Position numbers and translations under genes: made by a program. From the NCBI GenBank assembly GCA_036346405.1, contig CM070553.1, positions 72,418,976 to 72,482,975 of the forward strand: 64,000 bases of DNA, written 5' to 3'. Under the pieces are notes generated by a model. It did no database searches. It was not told the DNA's origin and saw only the letters and a program-made list of their open reading frames with translations. Positions 1 to 12,800 of the stretch are shown here, piece after piece (position 1 is the stretch's first letter; the number at the start of each line of letters is the position of its first letter). This DNA comes from Phyllostachys edulis. Lineage: Eukaryota; Streptophyta; Magnoliopsida; Poales; Poaceae.

Positions 1-1350
1 GCCTCTGTTGTAGAATCAGCAACCGTTCCTTGCTTGGAACTTTTCCAGCTTACTGCTCCTCCATTAAGACAAAACACAAACCCAGATTACGATCTGAAAT
101 CATCCTTGTCGGTTTAGAAGCTAGCATCGGTGTAACCATTTACGACCAGCACATGCTCTTCCTCACATCCATAAACAAGGAATGCATCCTTAGTCCCTCT
201 CAAGTACTTAAGGATATTCTTGACTGCTATCCAGTGACATTCACCTAGATTCGACTGATATCTGCTCGTAACACTTAGAGCATACGACACATCTGGTCAT
301 ATACATAGCATGACATACATGATAGATCCTATACCAGAAGCATATGTGATTCTACTCATTTTGTCTCGCTCATCAGTGGTTGTAGGACACTGACTCTTGC
401 TAAGATTAATGCCATGTGCCATGGGCAAGAAACCTTTCTTGGAATCTTGCATGTTGAACTATTTCAACACTTTGTCTATGTACATATCCTGCCTTAATCC
501 AATTAGCCTGTTAGATCTATTCCTATAGATCCTTATACCAAGAATATATGCTGCATCTCCTAAATCTTTCATTGAGAAACTATTTCTTAATTAAGTTTTA
601 ACAGATTCAATCATTGGAATATCATTTCCGACCAGTAGTATACCATCCACATATAATATCAGAAACACAAGTTTGCTCCCACTAACCTTCTTGTAAACAC
701 AAGGTTCTTCTTCGTTCTTGATGAAGTCAAACCCTTAGACCACTTCATCAAAACGAATATTCCAACTCCGAGATGCTTGCTTTAGTTCATGGATGGATTT
801 CTTAAGCTTGCATACCTTTCTAGCTTCCTTTGGATCGACAAAACCCTCGGGCTGTGTCATGTACACATTCTCACTTAGGTTTCCATTTAGAAAAGCTGTT
901 TTGACATCCATTTGCCATATCTCATAGCCAAAATATGCAGCAATAGCTAGAATGATCCGGATAGACTTAAGCATAGCGACAGGAGAGAAGATTTCATCAT
1001 AATCAACACCTTGAATTTGTCTGCAACCCTTCGCACCTAGTCGTGCCTTATGAATGTGAATATTTTCATCCATATCTATCTTTCTCTTTAAAATCCATTT
1101 GCACTCAATGGTTTTAACACCATCAGGTGCATCAACCAAGTTCTAAACTTGATTATCATGCATGGACTTTATTTCGGATCTCATGGCTTCATGCCATGAC
1201 TTAGAGTCTGGGTCCATCATCACTTCCGTATAAGTTTTAGGCTCATCATTATTCAATAATAAAATGTCATGCCCATACCTTATAGGCAATTGACGTGGAC
1301 TTTTTGATCTACATAGGGCTTATGCCTCATCTACAGGTTCAACAACATTT
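1..1350 (-). pseudogene. E0 reverse transcriptase / RNase H, degenerate
   Basis: The longest open piece is 735-1139 (134 residues). It carries the copia RT N-terminal block: a CKWILKRK segment, the ARLGAKG motif, an FSPVA motif and the QMDVKTAFLNG motif. Downstream on the minus strand (about 600-720) a YVDG-type version of the YVDD catalytic box is readable in another frame. Positions 1-470 hold decayed RNase H sequence. Several frame changes separate the blocks. The role in an intact element is cDNA synthesis in the virus-like particle; this copy cannot make it. Confidence 0.85.
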
Positions 1351-1358
1351 TGTTCATC

Positions 1359-2174
1359 CTATAGAGGTTTAGTAGGAGTTGAAATATTTTCAAATGGTTC
1401 CTGAATTTCTTCGAGTTGCACCTTGCTCTCACTGACTCCTTTGGAAAGAAACTCTTTCTCCAAGAAGACACCATTACGGGCAACAAACATTTTGTTATCA
1501 ACCCGATTATAAAAATAATATCCTTTAGTTTCCTTAGGATACCCCAGAAAGAAACACTTATCCAACTTGGGTATGAGTTTATCAGACGTCAAACGTTTTA
1601 CATAAACCTCACAACCCCATACCTTGAGAAAAGACAATCCAGGACACTTCCCAGTCTATATCTCACATGGTGTCTTCTCTACCGATTTCGATGGAACCAT
1701 ATTTAAAGTGAAAGCCGCTGTTTCTAGAGCGTATCCCTAGAATTGCAATGGAAGATCAGATTGGCTCATCATTGACCGAACCATGTCCAACAATGTTCGG
1801 TTCTATCATTCAGACACCCCAATCCTTTCAGGCATCCCCGGTGGAGTGAGTTGTGGAACAATTCCATACTTTTTTATATGATCACCAAACTCATGGCTCA
1901 AATATTCACCTCCACGATAAGATCATAGATATTTGATTGTCTTGCCAAGTTGAATCTACAATTCATACTAAAATTCTTTGAACTTTTCAAAGGATTCCGA
2001 CTTATGCCTTATTAAATAGACATGGCCATATCTACTGAAATCATTAGTAAAAGTTATGAAGTACTAAAAACCACCTATGGTCAGAGTGCTCATTGGTCCG
2101 CATACATCCGAATGTATTATGACTAGTAGATCACTCGCTCTCTCACCTCTGATCGTGAAGGGTGCCTTTGTCAT
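1359..2174 (-). pseudogene. E0 integrase, degenerate
   Basis: The 92-residue open piece 1359-1637 begins with the post-integrase block of copia elements (FLKVWGCEVYVKRL, then a CFFLGYPKETKGYYFYN segment), which normally follows the DDE core. The DDE core itself lies in 1640-2174, readable only in fragments across several frames and stops. It inserted cDNA into the host genome in an intact element. It sits between protease/GAG-pre and RT, as expected for Ty1/copia. Confidence 0.75.
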
Positions 2175-3209
2175 CTAGCCAAGTAAACAAGATTCACATG
2201 TTTCAAATGATTCAAAATCAAATGAGTTTAGAAGACCATCTTTATGGAGCTTCATCACGCGCTTCTCATTTATATGACCAAGACGACAATGCCAAACGAA
2301 AGTGAGATTCACATCATTAGGTCGAAGTCTCTTAGCATTTATGTTATAGACAGCCATATCCTCAAGATTCAAAACATACAATCCATTCACCAATGGAGCA
2401 TGGCCATAAAGCATATCTTCAAAATAAATTGAACAACAATTGTTCTTTATTCTGAACTCATAACCTTCTGCTCCTAAACAAGAAGAAGAAATAATGTTTT
2501 TGCTTAAGGCTAGAACATAATAACAATTATTTAGTTCCATAACTAATCCTAAGGGTAAAGCTAATGGTAAAGTACCAATAGCTAATGCAGCAACTCTTGC
2601 TCCATTGCCCACACGAAGATCAACATCTCCTCTTGCCAAGCTACTACTCCTTATCAGTCCCTGCATCGAATTGCAAATATAACCAACCGATCTGGTATCA
2701 AATACCCAAGAACTGGTCAGAGAACTGGCAAGATTAATTTCTATAACATTTATATCTGAACTGAAAGTCTTACTTCCCTTGTTCTTTTTCATCTCTGGTA
2801 AGTACTTTTTGCAGTTTCTCTTCCAATGCCCAGTCTCATGACAACGGTAACATTCTGTGTCAGGCTTAGGACCCACCTTAAGCTTATTAAGCTTAGCCTT
2901 GAGACTCTCGATCTCATCTTGAGTCTTTCCTTTGCCCTTTCCCTTTCCTGATCTACCCTTCTTCTTGAAGGTTGTAGTCTTTTGGACCATCATCATATGA
3001 TTGGAACTTTTTTTGATGCTCTCCTCAGCACCTTTAAGTATGCCATACAACTTGGTCATTGACTTCTCCATACCATTCATATGAAAATTCAATATGACTA
3101 ACTCAAAACTCGCAGGGAGCGATTGGAGAATCACATCAGTAGCCAACTCTTGGCTAAGGGAAAAACCAAGCTTTTCCAAGCTCTCGATATGACCAATCAT
3201 TTTGATCAC
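2175..3209 (-). pseudogene. E0 gag C-terminus, CCHC knuckle, protease and GAG-pre-integrase
   Basis: This 344-residue open frame has, in order, a basic linker, a complete CX2CX4HX4C zinc knuckle (CYRCHETGHWKRNC), the aspartic protease entry with FDTR where the family has D-T/S-G, and a GAG-pre-integrase segment (WHCRLGHINEKRVMKLHKDG, then ESFETCESCLLG). The codon at 2691-2693 encodes Arg instead of the near-invariant active-site Gly, so the protease is predicted dead. It overlaps the upstream gag piece in another frame, marking a frameshift near 3160-3210. Confidence 0.85.
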
Positions 3210-3624
3210 GTGAGGACTTGACCGGATTGCCCTCCGATAACCTACAAGAAAACAATGCCTTGAAGGTATTGAACCTCTCTGCCTTTGTTTGATTCCGAAA
3301 CATACCTTTCAGACCCACAATCATATTGTAAGCGTCTGTGGTATCATATTTCTTCTGAAGCTCAGAGTTCATGGTTGTAAGCATAAGGCAGTGCACATTG
3401 ACTGTGTCATTGCAATGCTTCTCATAAGCATTATTTTCAGCTCGAGTTGCGTCTGCATTTGGTTCCTTGGGATAGGGACTCTCTAGAACATATTCCTTCT
3501 TTTCTTGTTTGAGAACAATTCTCAAATTGCGAAACCAATCAATAAAGTTGGTCCCATTCAGTTTTTCTTTCTCAAGAATAGATCGCAAATTAAAGGCAGG
3601 TGCAGAAAAAGTAGTAGGTGCCAT
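3154..3624 (-). pseudogene. E0 gag N-terminus
   Basis: The ATG at 3624 begins a copia gag: an N-terminal segment FNLRSILEKEKLNGTNFIDW and then an RNLRIVLKQEKKEYVL segment, typical of the UBN2/gag family that forms the virus-like particle shell. The frame is lost around 3154-3209, where the rest of gag continues in another frame. The GTG that would extend it upstream is not needed; the ATG fits the family start. Confidence 0.8.
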
Positions 3625-3639
3625 GATCAATTCAGCACT

Positions 3640-5140
3640 ATGTTTATGATAGATCTTCTATTCGACACTCATGTTGGTGGTTATGTTCGACCAGTCTACG
3701 ACCAGCTCGTATCTCTATACGACTAGTTTTTACCTGGTCGTATCTCCATACGAATAGTCTGAATCTGGTCATATCACCATACGGCTAGTTCATACCTAGT
3801 CGAACTCAATCATCAATAATCAATAAAAGATACTCCCACTATATGTTCTTAACCATGTTTCCCTCAAACATCACATAGTGAGTTCAAGATCCAAAAATCA
3901 TTAAGTCCTAGTGAGCTTTGGCATCACTGCTAGAAACCTAATGATTTTAGATAGACAACCTCTTGCCAATCATATCACATATGACTCTTGTTTGTTGGGT
4001 GACATCTCTATGCCCCGGCTACCAACACTATGCCCCAAGGCCCAAAACTATTTTGATAGCCTTGTCAAGTTAAACCAACACTATGCATGTGGATGTCCGA
4101 CACCCACCCTATCTTATTAAGATAGTTAATGACACTCTACTTTGGTAGACCTATCAATTAACGATCAAAATCGTGACAGGCGTAGCAATCGGAAAGGCAT
4201 CAAACTAACTTAATTTTTCTTGAGGGATACTATTTTACCATGTTAAAATATCTAATGATAAAACATGATTAATAGCATGACAGGAATAAACATTCACAGA
4301 TAATCAAATTAATCTATAAAATAGTATGACCCTCAACATGACGATCTCCATGATCATGCTTCCTATCATCCAACCACCATGCTTGACATCTCCGGACGCA
4401 TTCATCTACTAAGCAATTACTCATAAAAGCAAGTAATGAATTACATAGGATAATATCAAGTATCACATGTCGGTACGCAGACCATTATACAATAATATGT
4501 AGCTCGATGGCTATCTCATAGCATAACATGCAGGCCATGAAAATCCATTCATGTATCACATGCACAACGAGCCATACTATTCACATCAATCCCTGCAAAA
4601 ACGAGTTATGTATAGAATCCAATTCTATCGGGCGACATGAACACATACTAGTATATAATGTGGCTACAACCACAGTAGTCCCGCTAGCCGGTTAGCGGGT
4701 GGGGATCGAAGGGGCAGCACCCCTCGCTAGTCGAGGGCAACGCTCTTGGAAAATTTTCCAAGACATGAATCTCATTCACGTAATCGAGCCATGGAAATCA
4801 TCGGATTAATCGTATTAACCCTATTCCAAACCAATCTGATCACTACCTTGATACGACCACGCATTGTGGCACACTCCGATGGCAGAATTCTGACTGGTAG
4901 GAGTATTATGCAATACGGTCGTGAACAAGCGTAGCAAACCATTTGGTGCTCTTAACTCATACCTCCTCGCAAGACCCATCTACTACCGCCAAACACCTGA
5001 TCATTCTTATCGACCAGTACATAGATCGTTCCATCCATATGGAGCGATCTGGGATACCAGACCAAACTAGTAATAGATCCAATCTACTACTATCACATAT
5101 CAAGTATATGCGATCGATCTAGATCAAAAACTATGCAGGA
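3640..5140 (-). other. E0 untranslated leader between PBS and gag
   Basis: About 1.5 kb without a supported ORF. It contains diverged repeats built from CGACCAG/CTGGTCG with TCGTATCTC(T/C)ATACG between them (3665-3800), and the same motif recurs in the LTR. Nothing else coding is visible. Confidence 0.6.
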
Positions 5141-5154
5141 TGGCTCTGATACCA
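5141..5154 (-). other. E0 primer-binding site
   Basis: On the minus strand this reads TGGTATCAGAGCCA, matching the 3' end complement of initiator tRNA-Met used by most plant LTR elements. It lies one base inside the LTR end at 5156. Confidence 0.9.
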
Positions 5155-5155
5155 C

Positions 5156-6712
5156 TGAAGGAACACGGGTAGGCTACGCTAGCAGGCAATTCAAAAGTTC
5201 TACCACGTAAACAAGAAGCCAAGCAACTAGATGATCACATATAGTTACCACCAAACGCATAGTGCAGTGAAAGAAAAGTTGGAGTAGCCTGATCCAACGT
5301 AGAGCGTGTCGATGAAGTTGTCATAGTTGATCGTCCAACGTCGAGCACGTCGATGCAGTTCCTTGTGAAGATCGTGGATCGTCCTCAAGTGCAACAACAA
5401 CCGCAGTAGCGCCTCTACGGTATCCATACGTCTAGGGAAGGAACACCGTACGCCAGTGTGCTAGCACCAACTCGCACAACAATGCTTTCTCAAGAAGATG
5501 GCGACTAGGGTTTCTGTGGATCAACTCATGTGTATCGTATCGTCTAGCTCACCCATAGCCTCAAGCATCTCTTTATATAGTGCACATGATAGATCCTATC
5601 TGAACACATTTGTTCCAACCCATTAAGTGTGTGACCCATTAGGTTCATGCGTAATCGGTTGTGACTCGGAAACTCATTTTCGATCATGAGTCGTTAGTGG
5701 CTCCTAGTAGGACATAATGATTCCTAGATACACACGAATTATATCGGACGAACCTTAATGCAATATGATATACAGCCAGGTCCTTATTACTAACGACCAG
5801 CTCGTATCTCTATACGACCAGCTCATATTTAGTCTCGACCAGTTCGTAACTCCTTACGACCAGGTTTCGACCTCTTAGTGATCATGTTTGACCATCCTAC
5901 GACCAACTCGTATCTCCATACAACTAGTCTGTATCTGATCGAACTGAAAGACCTGCTCATGTAGTCTCCCTTTGCCTCACGATATCTGGTAGAACTCTAG
6001 GTGAGATGTTATGTTATCCATAGACTGTTCAATATTTTCTCGATCAAGTGTCAGATAACTTTACGTGGTCGAACACTTCGACCACTAGTGGCATGGCCAT
6101 GCACTTTCTTTATCCGACCACATCAAGGGGCCTAGAGATATCTCTCATGTTATGTTAGGAGGGGCAAATCCCATATATGACTAGTTATATTCATCCGCAT
6201 GTTTCATAGCGTTCCCGAAAGCTATCTTTATAACTACCCAGTTACGGAGTTGTGTTTGGAAACACCTAAGTGCACTATTACACATGTAGGAAACCATGCT
6301 GATCTCAGGTCTAAGGATTATACATCACCATTTCTTGAGACCAACTGACGACACATAAAATCATAACAATCTCAACTGTGTCTCAAGGTGGGTCAATCCA
6401 ACCCTATGTTCTCTAACATGTGTTCACATTATTGATTCGATATTCCTATATCCATGACTGTTGAAATATGGTCATCAATCAATACATGTGCTAGTCGATA
6501 AGTCATTAGTGTTCCGACCAGTGACATCCGACCAGGGATACTTTTAGAATAACATCATATAAGTTAAAAGAGCTTCACCAACAAGTCATATACTTGATAA
6601 CCTTTATAACCGATGATTCATTCAAGGAACAAAATAACATTTATTCAATAACTCATAAACATAGACGTGATACAATCATCTCTATAATTGCCTCTAGGGC
6701 ATATCACTAATA
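5156..6712 (-). repeat. E0 5' LTR
   Basis: The inner end is fixed by the PBS: the LTR finishes in ...CTTCA on the minus strand. The outer end is the TGATATGCCCTAGAGGC start at 6706 (or 6712 if the terminus was TGTTAG and has mutated). Length is about 1.55 kb. A TATA box lies at 5571-5580 on the minus strand. CGACCAG repeats recur at about 5795-5960. Confidence 0.8.
5571..5580 (-). promoter_or_regulatory. TATA box in E0 LTR
   Basis: CTATATAAAG on the minus strand, about 415 bp before the LTR end, in the expected position for the U3/R promoter. Confidence 0.55.
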
Positions 6713-6825
6713 GCCGCATCATCAGTTATTCAGCCGCATCGGTGAACACGGCTTCCGTCGGTCTATCCACTCCCAAAGTTTGCATTGCCATTTGCCATCG
6801 CCTAGCTAGCTTATCACCTCCTACC
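6713..6825. other. Unique-looking flank between E0 and E1
   Basis: Short sequence with no ORF. It continues at 32067 once E1 and everything nested in it is removed (junction ACCAAGTG-ACACC). Confidence 0.6.
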
Positions 6826-6830
6826 AAGTG

Positions 6831-7431
6831 TGTGAGGACCTGACCTGGGGAGGTCTTACAGGATCACCCGGAGGTCCTCCAGGACCACCCGAGAGATCCC
6901 CAAGACCACCCGGAGGTCCCTCAGGACCACCCAAGAGGTCTCCAAGACCACCCGGAGGTCCTCCAGGACCACCCAGGAAGTCCCCAGGACCACCCGGACG
7001 TCCCGGCCTCTGTGCACTGAGCTAGTCCCAAGATCAGCAAGCTAGCTCGCATAGGCTCAACATCGGTGTTATCAAAACCACACACAACAAGCGAAAGAAG
7101 AAGCAGACAAATTAATATATATATATAACAAAGGACCTTACGGTCAAGCTTGTTTACAGAGTTGCCACGTAGGGCTAACAACAAAAGAAAACTCGCAGTG
7201 GAAACAAAACACAGCGCGGAGCCACTCGGCGAGCCACAGGCTATCGAGTGGAGGACGTCCCCTAGTCCACGAGGTCTTCCACGAACTCCTCCTCATAGTG
7301 CTCGGAGCACCCTGGGAGGTCTTCGGCTATTGACTAACCAGAGGGCACAAAGCCATGAGTACTTTGAATGTACCCCATAATGGACTTGTGGTTGCACGGG
7401 AAAGACCCAGATCAATGGCGTACAAGGTTAA
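6831..7431 (-). repeat. E1 LTR, U5-side piece
   Basis: Contains the LTR terminus, a run of GGAGGTCC/GGACCACC repeats (6840-7010), the TTTGTTGTTAGCCC...TGGCAACTCTGTAAAC segment common to all long LTRs here, and the GAGTAC inverted repeat near 7350. It is interrupted by E2 at 7432. Confidence 0.85.
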
Positions 7432-7997
7432 TGTAACATCCCAAATTTCCTGAGTTTTTGAAAATTTTCAAAAATTTAAAAATAACCATTTGGTTTTAGT
7501 AATTTGCTAAAGCTTAATCTGAAATTTAGAATTTAAAAGCAATTTAACTTGAATTAATCCAACTTCAATTAATTCAAAAGTTGGTTTAATTGAGCTTTCT
7601 GGATTTTATTGGATTTAAAAATCAAAATTGTTATTTTAAGCCTTTTCTTGGATTTTGTTGGATTTTGAAAAGAGGTTTTCCTTTGTCCCTATGTTAAAAA
7701 TAATTAATTGCAGAAATTAAAAGCAAGAGTTTCTGAGTTGCTCCGCTTCGCGTCTGTCGCGTCCTGCTTGATTCTCACCGTGTCGATCTTCGCCGCCCTT
7801 GAGCACGCCGGTCTCGCTCTCCGCCGAACCTTTTGCTCCGTCACATGCATTCAATGCGCGGACGACCTCCGCGCCCGCTGCCATCACCCGCTCCCCCTCC
7901 CATGCCTTGTCACCGCCGCTCAACTGCCCCCGTTAGCGTCGGTCCTCGCCGCCACGAGCACGCCACCGCCCATCTCACCCTCTGGCCTCCCCGCGCC

Positions 7998-8004
7998 TAT
8001 TTAA
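7998..8004 (+). promoter_or_regulatory. TATA box in E2 LTR
   Basis: TATTTAA in a GC-rich context, followed by a CT-rich stretch typical of the R region start. Open frames over 7833-8435 in this GC-rich LTR sequence are not supported as genes. Confidence 0.45.
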
Positions 8005-9813
8005 GGGGAGCACCGAGCACCCCTCAACCTCCTCTTGCTCTTCCCCCCACTCACTCTCCCTCTCTCGCCTTGTCGCCACCAGATTTTGAGCTCCAACCGC
8101 CACCACCGAGCTTCACTCCTCCGCATCCGCCGCCACTGTCGAGCCCCCTCCAGTGCCGCAGCCTCCACATACGGGTTCACCAGGCCGCCGCCTCTCCCGT
8201 GCATACCTCCCCGGCCCCGAAAGCCCCTCGAACCGCCTTCGTCGCATCCAACCGCCGTCGCTCTTCGTCTTTGCCGCCAGCCTCCCCTTGTCGCCGCATT
8301 CTCGAAGCCACATGCACCAGCATCGCCGTGAGCTCCCCTTCCTCTAGGTGTCCTAGCCGCCGGCCATCTCCCGGCCAAACGCCGGTGACCCTTGGTCCTT
8401 GAGCGCCGCCGGCTCGGGTCCGACGTGGCCGCCACCGTGGCGCATAGTCAGCGGCCACCTTAGCCCTTTGCTGATGTGGCTGCCCCATCAGCAAGCCCAC
8501 GTGGCTTTTCTTGATTTTTCTTCACAAAAAATAAACCGAAAAAATCAAGAAAATCCCGATTTCATCATTTTATGCAAATTCAAACTTCCAAAGGCCATAA
8601 CTTCCTCATTCGAACTCCGATTCGAGTGATTCAAATTTCTAAATTCATTATCTTTCTATTAGTATTTATTTGGATTTTATTTGGTATTGTTTTATTTATT
8701 TAGCTTTGTTCACATGTATAGATTCCGGTGTTTCGGAAGACTTCGTGGACCCCACGACCGAAGCATCTCAACTCTTCAACGAAGATAAGTCGTAGACCTT
8801 TGATCATATTGAACCCATTTTATAAAAGTATATTGTTTGATATGAACATGCATAGCTATTTGTATAAAAAATGGTTTTAGGAATTGTTAATTACCTAATT
8901 GCCATTATGCCTCCTTGATAAATTGAGAATGACATGTCCCTTTGAATGACATAAATCCTTGGACACCATAGGATGGTTAATTATTAGTTGGATATTATTA
9001 TACTACCAACTTGGGTATCGTTTATGCTTAGCCATGCTTTAGCGATACGATGGATTCATGATCACATACTCAAGAATGATTGAACTTGACTTAATGATAT
9101 ATGAAACTATGGTGCGATACCACTGTTGTGCAACTGTGGTGCGAGATCACAGTTGTGTCAATTATGGTACGATGTTGTTGTTATTAAAATTTGTTGTGCC
9201 ATGGCAAGGATTGTCATTTGGTCGGGTTGAACGAAAATGATTTAAGCTCGGGCGAGTGGTTGGATGGAAAAGGAGGAATGCGCGAGGCATATTATAGGTT
9301 ACGGGAGGTACTTAGGTGCGCGAGGCACATGGAATGCGGAAAGTCTCGCCTGAGCAACCACTAAGGACTTGACTTTGTAAGCCATTTGTGAGACCCCCGG
9401 GGTATTTGGCTTGTAATACTTAGTCATCCAATTGACCCTAGTATCACAAACAAAATATCCCGTGCCTCGGAAAAATATGTACATTCTAGAAGTGCTGTAC
9501 ATACGCCATTTTACAAAATCATGCATCAATTCCATTCATCACATAGAACCGAAGCAATCTTTACAATCAAAAGACATACAATATAGAGTTATTACAAAAG
9601 GGCCGACCGGCCAAATGACACACAAATAACTAAATAAACAGCGGAAGCAAAAGCCATAAGATGGCAATAAATAAGAGCCAATTAGTGTGCCTTTACCCAC
9701 AAGGCAACCAACCGGGCCGCCAACCTAGTCATCAAACCCGCAACACATCTCACAAAAGTTGATCCCTTGGGCATCAGCTTCCTCCTCTGCAACAAATTAA
9801 TTAAGCAAAGCGA

Positions 9814-9832
9814 ATGAGTACAAAAAAAGTAC
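9814..9832. repeat. GAGTAC inverted repeat in E3
   Basis: GAGTAC and GTACTC separated by a short A-rich spacer. The same inverted repeat sits at the matching place in E1, E2, E7 and E8. Confidence 0.6.
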
Positions 9833-12800
9833 TCACAAGACTTACGTGTAGTGTAACAGTCCTATACATAACTACATGCAAGATTATTTAAGTGGAGGAG
9901 GCTCTAGACTTGTTTTTAGCATAAAGCAAGTTTCATTTGCAATAATGTAATACATTTAAAGCAATGTTTGTAATCTGTTTTTAAATGTTTAAATAACAGC
10001 GAGTACAATATATAAATGACAACAACAACCTGGAGATGACTAACCCAGTAGTCACCACAACAATAGCATGAATTAACCATTCATACCACCCATAACAAGT
10101 TTTAATTAAATGTTATAGTCTAACTCTCGAAAGACCTCCCCAAGCGTGTCCATAACCTAGGACAAGGCTATTCGAATAGTTTATACCCTGCAGGGGTGTA
10201 CCAATGTACCCACACGTCAGACCGCCTTTTTGCCAAGCTATTTAGCACACTTCCTTTGGTATGCCGGCACGGCTAAGTCCTACAAGACATTTTCAATGGA
10301 TTGTGCTAATTAAAAGTCGCGACAACCAGCGGAGTAGGATGCACCGGCCCAGCCTAAGCAATTGCGGGTGCTCCCATCATTATAAAAAAAAACATTTAAA
10401 CCACCAGCGACTCATAATTAACACCCCCCCAAAGTACTTAGTCAAGAGAGGTCCCATATCCCCCTCGTGTGGTTAGCACGCAAAATTGCTTGGTTTAGTG
10501 TAACAAGATGTTCGGTCCTTGTTGACTTAGGCACCATTCCACACACCAACAGATCACACCATCATCCATTGTGCCCAAGTCCAAAACAGTTGGCATTTTC
10601 AGTTTTTGACTTTACAAATTAACAAAGCACAAGTGCTGGACATAATGGTAATAATAATTTTGTGTGATCAAAGTTATCGACTAAGTCGAGAACCGCCCAA
10701 TTCTACCGGTAGCTAAGCATTTCTAAGCATGACACCGTAAAGACAATGAAAGAGTGTAATTCAATCACCGGGCTCTAATTCACCGGCGAGATTAATAACT
10801 TATGGTTAGTGGCAGGGGATAATAATTTAAGGGCAACCATGCAATAGGAATAACTACCTCTAATCGGGAAAATAAACTTTGATACAAAAGCATGCATACA
10901 TACAATTTGTAAACAAAGTATTAGACTTTAAAAGTAATGGGATTATTATGATCAAACTGCTTGCCTTGCTGAAGTTGCTCACTAATCTACAGAGGATCAC
11001 TCTCAATTTCAACGTGTTTGTCGGAACCTAGCGAAAGAGCAAAAAAGAACCGATAAGAACGAAGAACACCGAAAAGACTCAAAAACCAACTTCAGCGAAA
11101 AGCTTTGGAATTTTTACAGTAGGTAGAGCGTGATTTTTAAGGAATTTATCAATAATAACCAATTGATTTCGATTCTTAATGCAAACGTTATGGCCAAAAC
11201 AATTTCTGGCTGTTGGAAAATGGCTGAAAATTCACTTCGGTTACTATTCATCCGAAATTAAATTTTTATGGTAAATAAAGCACGACATAAGATGAACAAC
11301 CCAATTGGATTCATCTCATTTGGAACTAGGATGCATTTTCTATGATTTTTCAAAGACATGAAAAAGTGCACAAGTTAATTGCATTAGAAAAAATTTTGAA
11401 AATAGAAGCAAGCCTAAAACCTATTTTACAATTAAGCTTACTAACAGAGGAAGCTAACAAAGTTGATTTCACACAAAAAGGAGCTACAGAGAAGCACTTA
11501 TGCATTTTTCAAGTTAAATGGATTTTTAATGCAATAAATAAAGCTAATCTGCAATTAAATCTATTAAAACAATTTTCTAGAGCAAAACTAAGATTAAAAC
11601 CATTTTTATATTAAAGCTTAGCTCAAACCAGAATTAACAAAATTTGAATCAACCGAAAAGGGTTTAAAATGAATCAGTTATGAATTTTTAAAGTTTAATA
11701 CAATTTTCTGTTTAGAAATAAACCTCACCGGAATTAAAACAATCTTAACCAAAAGAAATAGACGTGGATGAGCATGAGCCATTGATTTGAAATCCTACGG
11801 CCCACGCACGCGGCGCGCACTGTGCACGCACTCACAAAATGACAAACAAACCGTTGAGATCGAAATCAACGGTCCAGATTGACTTGTATGTAGACGGCCC
11901 GAATGATCCAAAAGAATGTGGGCCGTCGATCAAGAGATGGAGGGCTGAGATCAAGGGGTCGTTCGGACGGTCTGAACGGCCCAACAGATCACAGCCGCTG
12001 ATCTGAAAATGAACGGCTCACAGAGCTTGAGCCGATTGGAGTGGTCCGAATGGCCCAACTGATTTGGGCCGTTGAACCAAATCCAACGGTGCACAGTCAA
12101 CAAGGTTTAGCGCACGCGCTCGAAAGAGAGAGAAAACGATTGGGCTCGCATGTCAGTGGCAGTTGTGACGACCCAGCCCAGGGCCGACCCGAGAGGTCCC
12201 TCAGGACCTCCTGGGAGGTCCGTAAAAGGGCTCCCAGGATGTCCCATGGGGCATCCTGCTAGGACCTCCCAGACCTCTCGAGAGGTCCAATAGGACCACT
12301 CGAAGGTCTTGGTGTCCTGACCCGAGGAGGTCGTTGGACCTCAGACCTCCCCAAGCTCCACGTCCTGACCCTAGGGAGGTCCGAGAAGAACCAACCCGAG
12401 GAGGTCGTGGGGCTTGGGGACAAGCCTCAAGTCCTCTGTGATCTAAACCAGCCTCCAGAGATCAATGACTGGTTCTCACAGCAAGCAAGTGATAACATAC
12501 ACATCCGCAAAAGGCTTTATTAACAACAAAAGAGGGTTGATTACAAGGGGTTGCTTACAAGCTCCAGCAACCGAGAGCAAAATACACAGCGGAAAAAACA
12601 AATGACAGACTCCAACCATTACACCACAGGTGATTGACTGGAGGGCGCGGCCTAATTGATTTGGTCCTCTTCATCATCAAAGAAATCTTCACCTGCTCAA
12701 TTCATCAATCAAGCAAGAGTGAGCACAACTACTAGTGCTTCGCAAGTTACACGATCAAATAACAGTATGACATGCATAAGGATATGTCAATGGAAGGCAT

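Larger units (their letters stand above)
1..6712 (-). mobile_element. E0: Ty1/copia retrotransposon, 5' part (3' end off window)
   Basis: Read on the minus strand the order is 5' LTR (about 5156-6712), PBS complementary to initiator tRNA-Met (5141-5154), a leader of about 1.5 kb, gag with a CCHC knuckle, protease, integrase, reverse transcriptase, then RNase H running off the left edge. Integrase lying before RT is the Ty1/copia order. The LTR begins near 6706-6712 with a TGATATGCCCTAGAGGC signature known from Angela-like grass copia elements; the lineage is inferred. No 3' LTR or TSD can be checked. The coding region is broken by frameshifts and stops, so it is not autonomous. Confidence 0.9.

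Noticed and set aside
5245..5427. Short ORF of 60 aa in the E0 LTR
   Set aside because: Within LTR sequence near the PBS, no domain, chance frame.
7833..8435. GC-rich open frames on both strands (up to 189 aa), Pro/Arg/Ser-rich
   Set aside because: They lie inside the E2 LTR just around its TATA box, overlap in all frames on both strands and show low-complexity composition from GC bias, with no domain.
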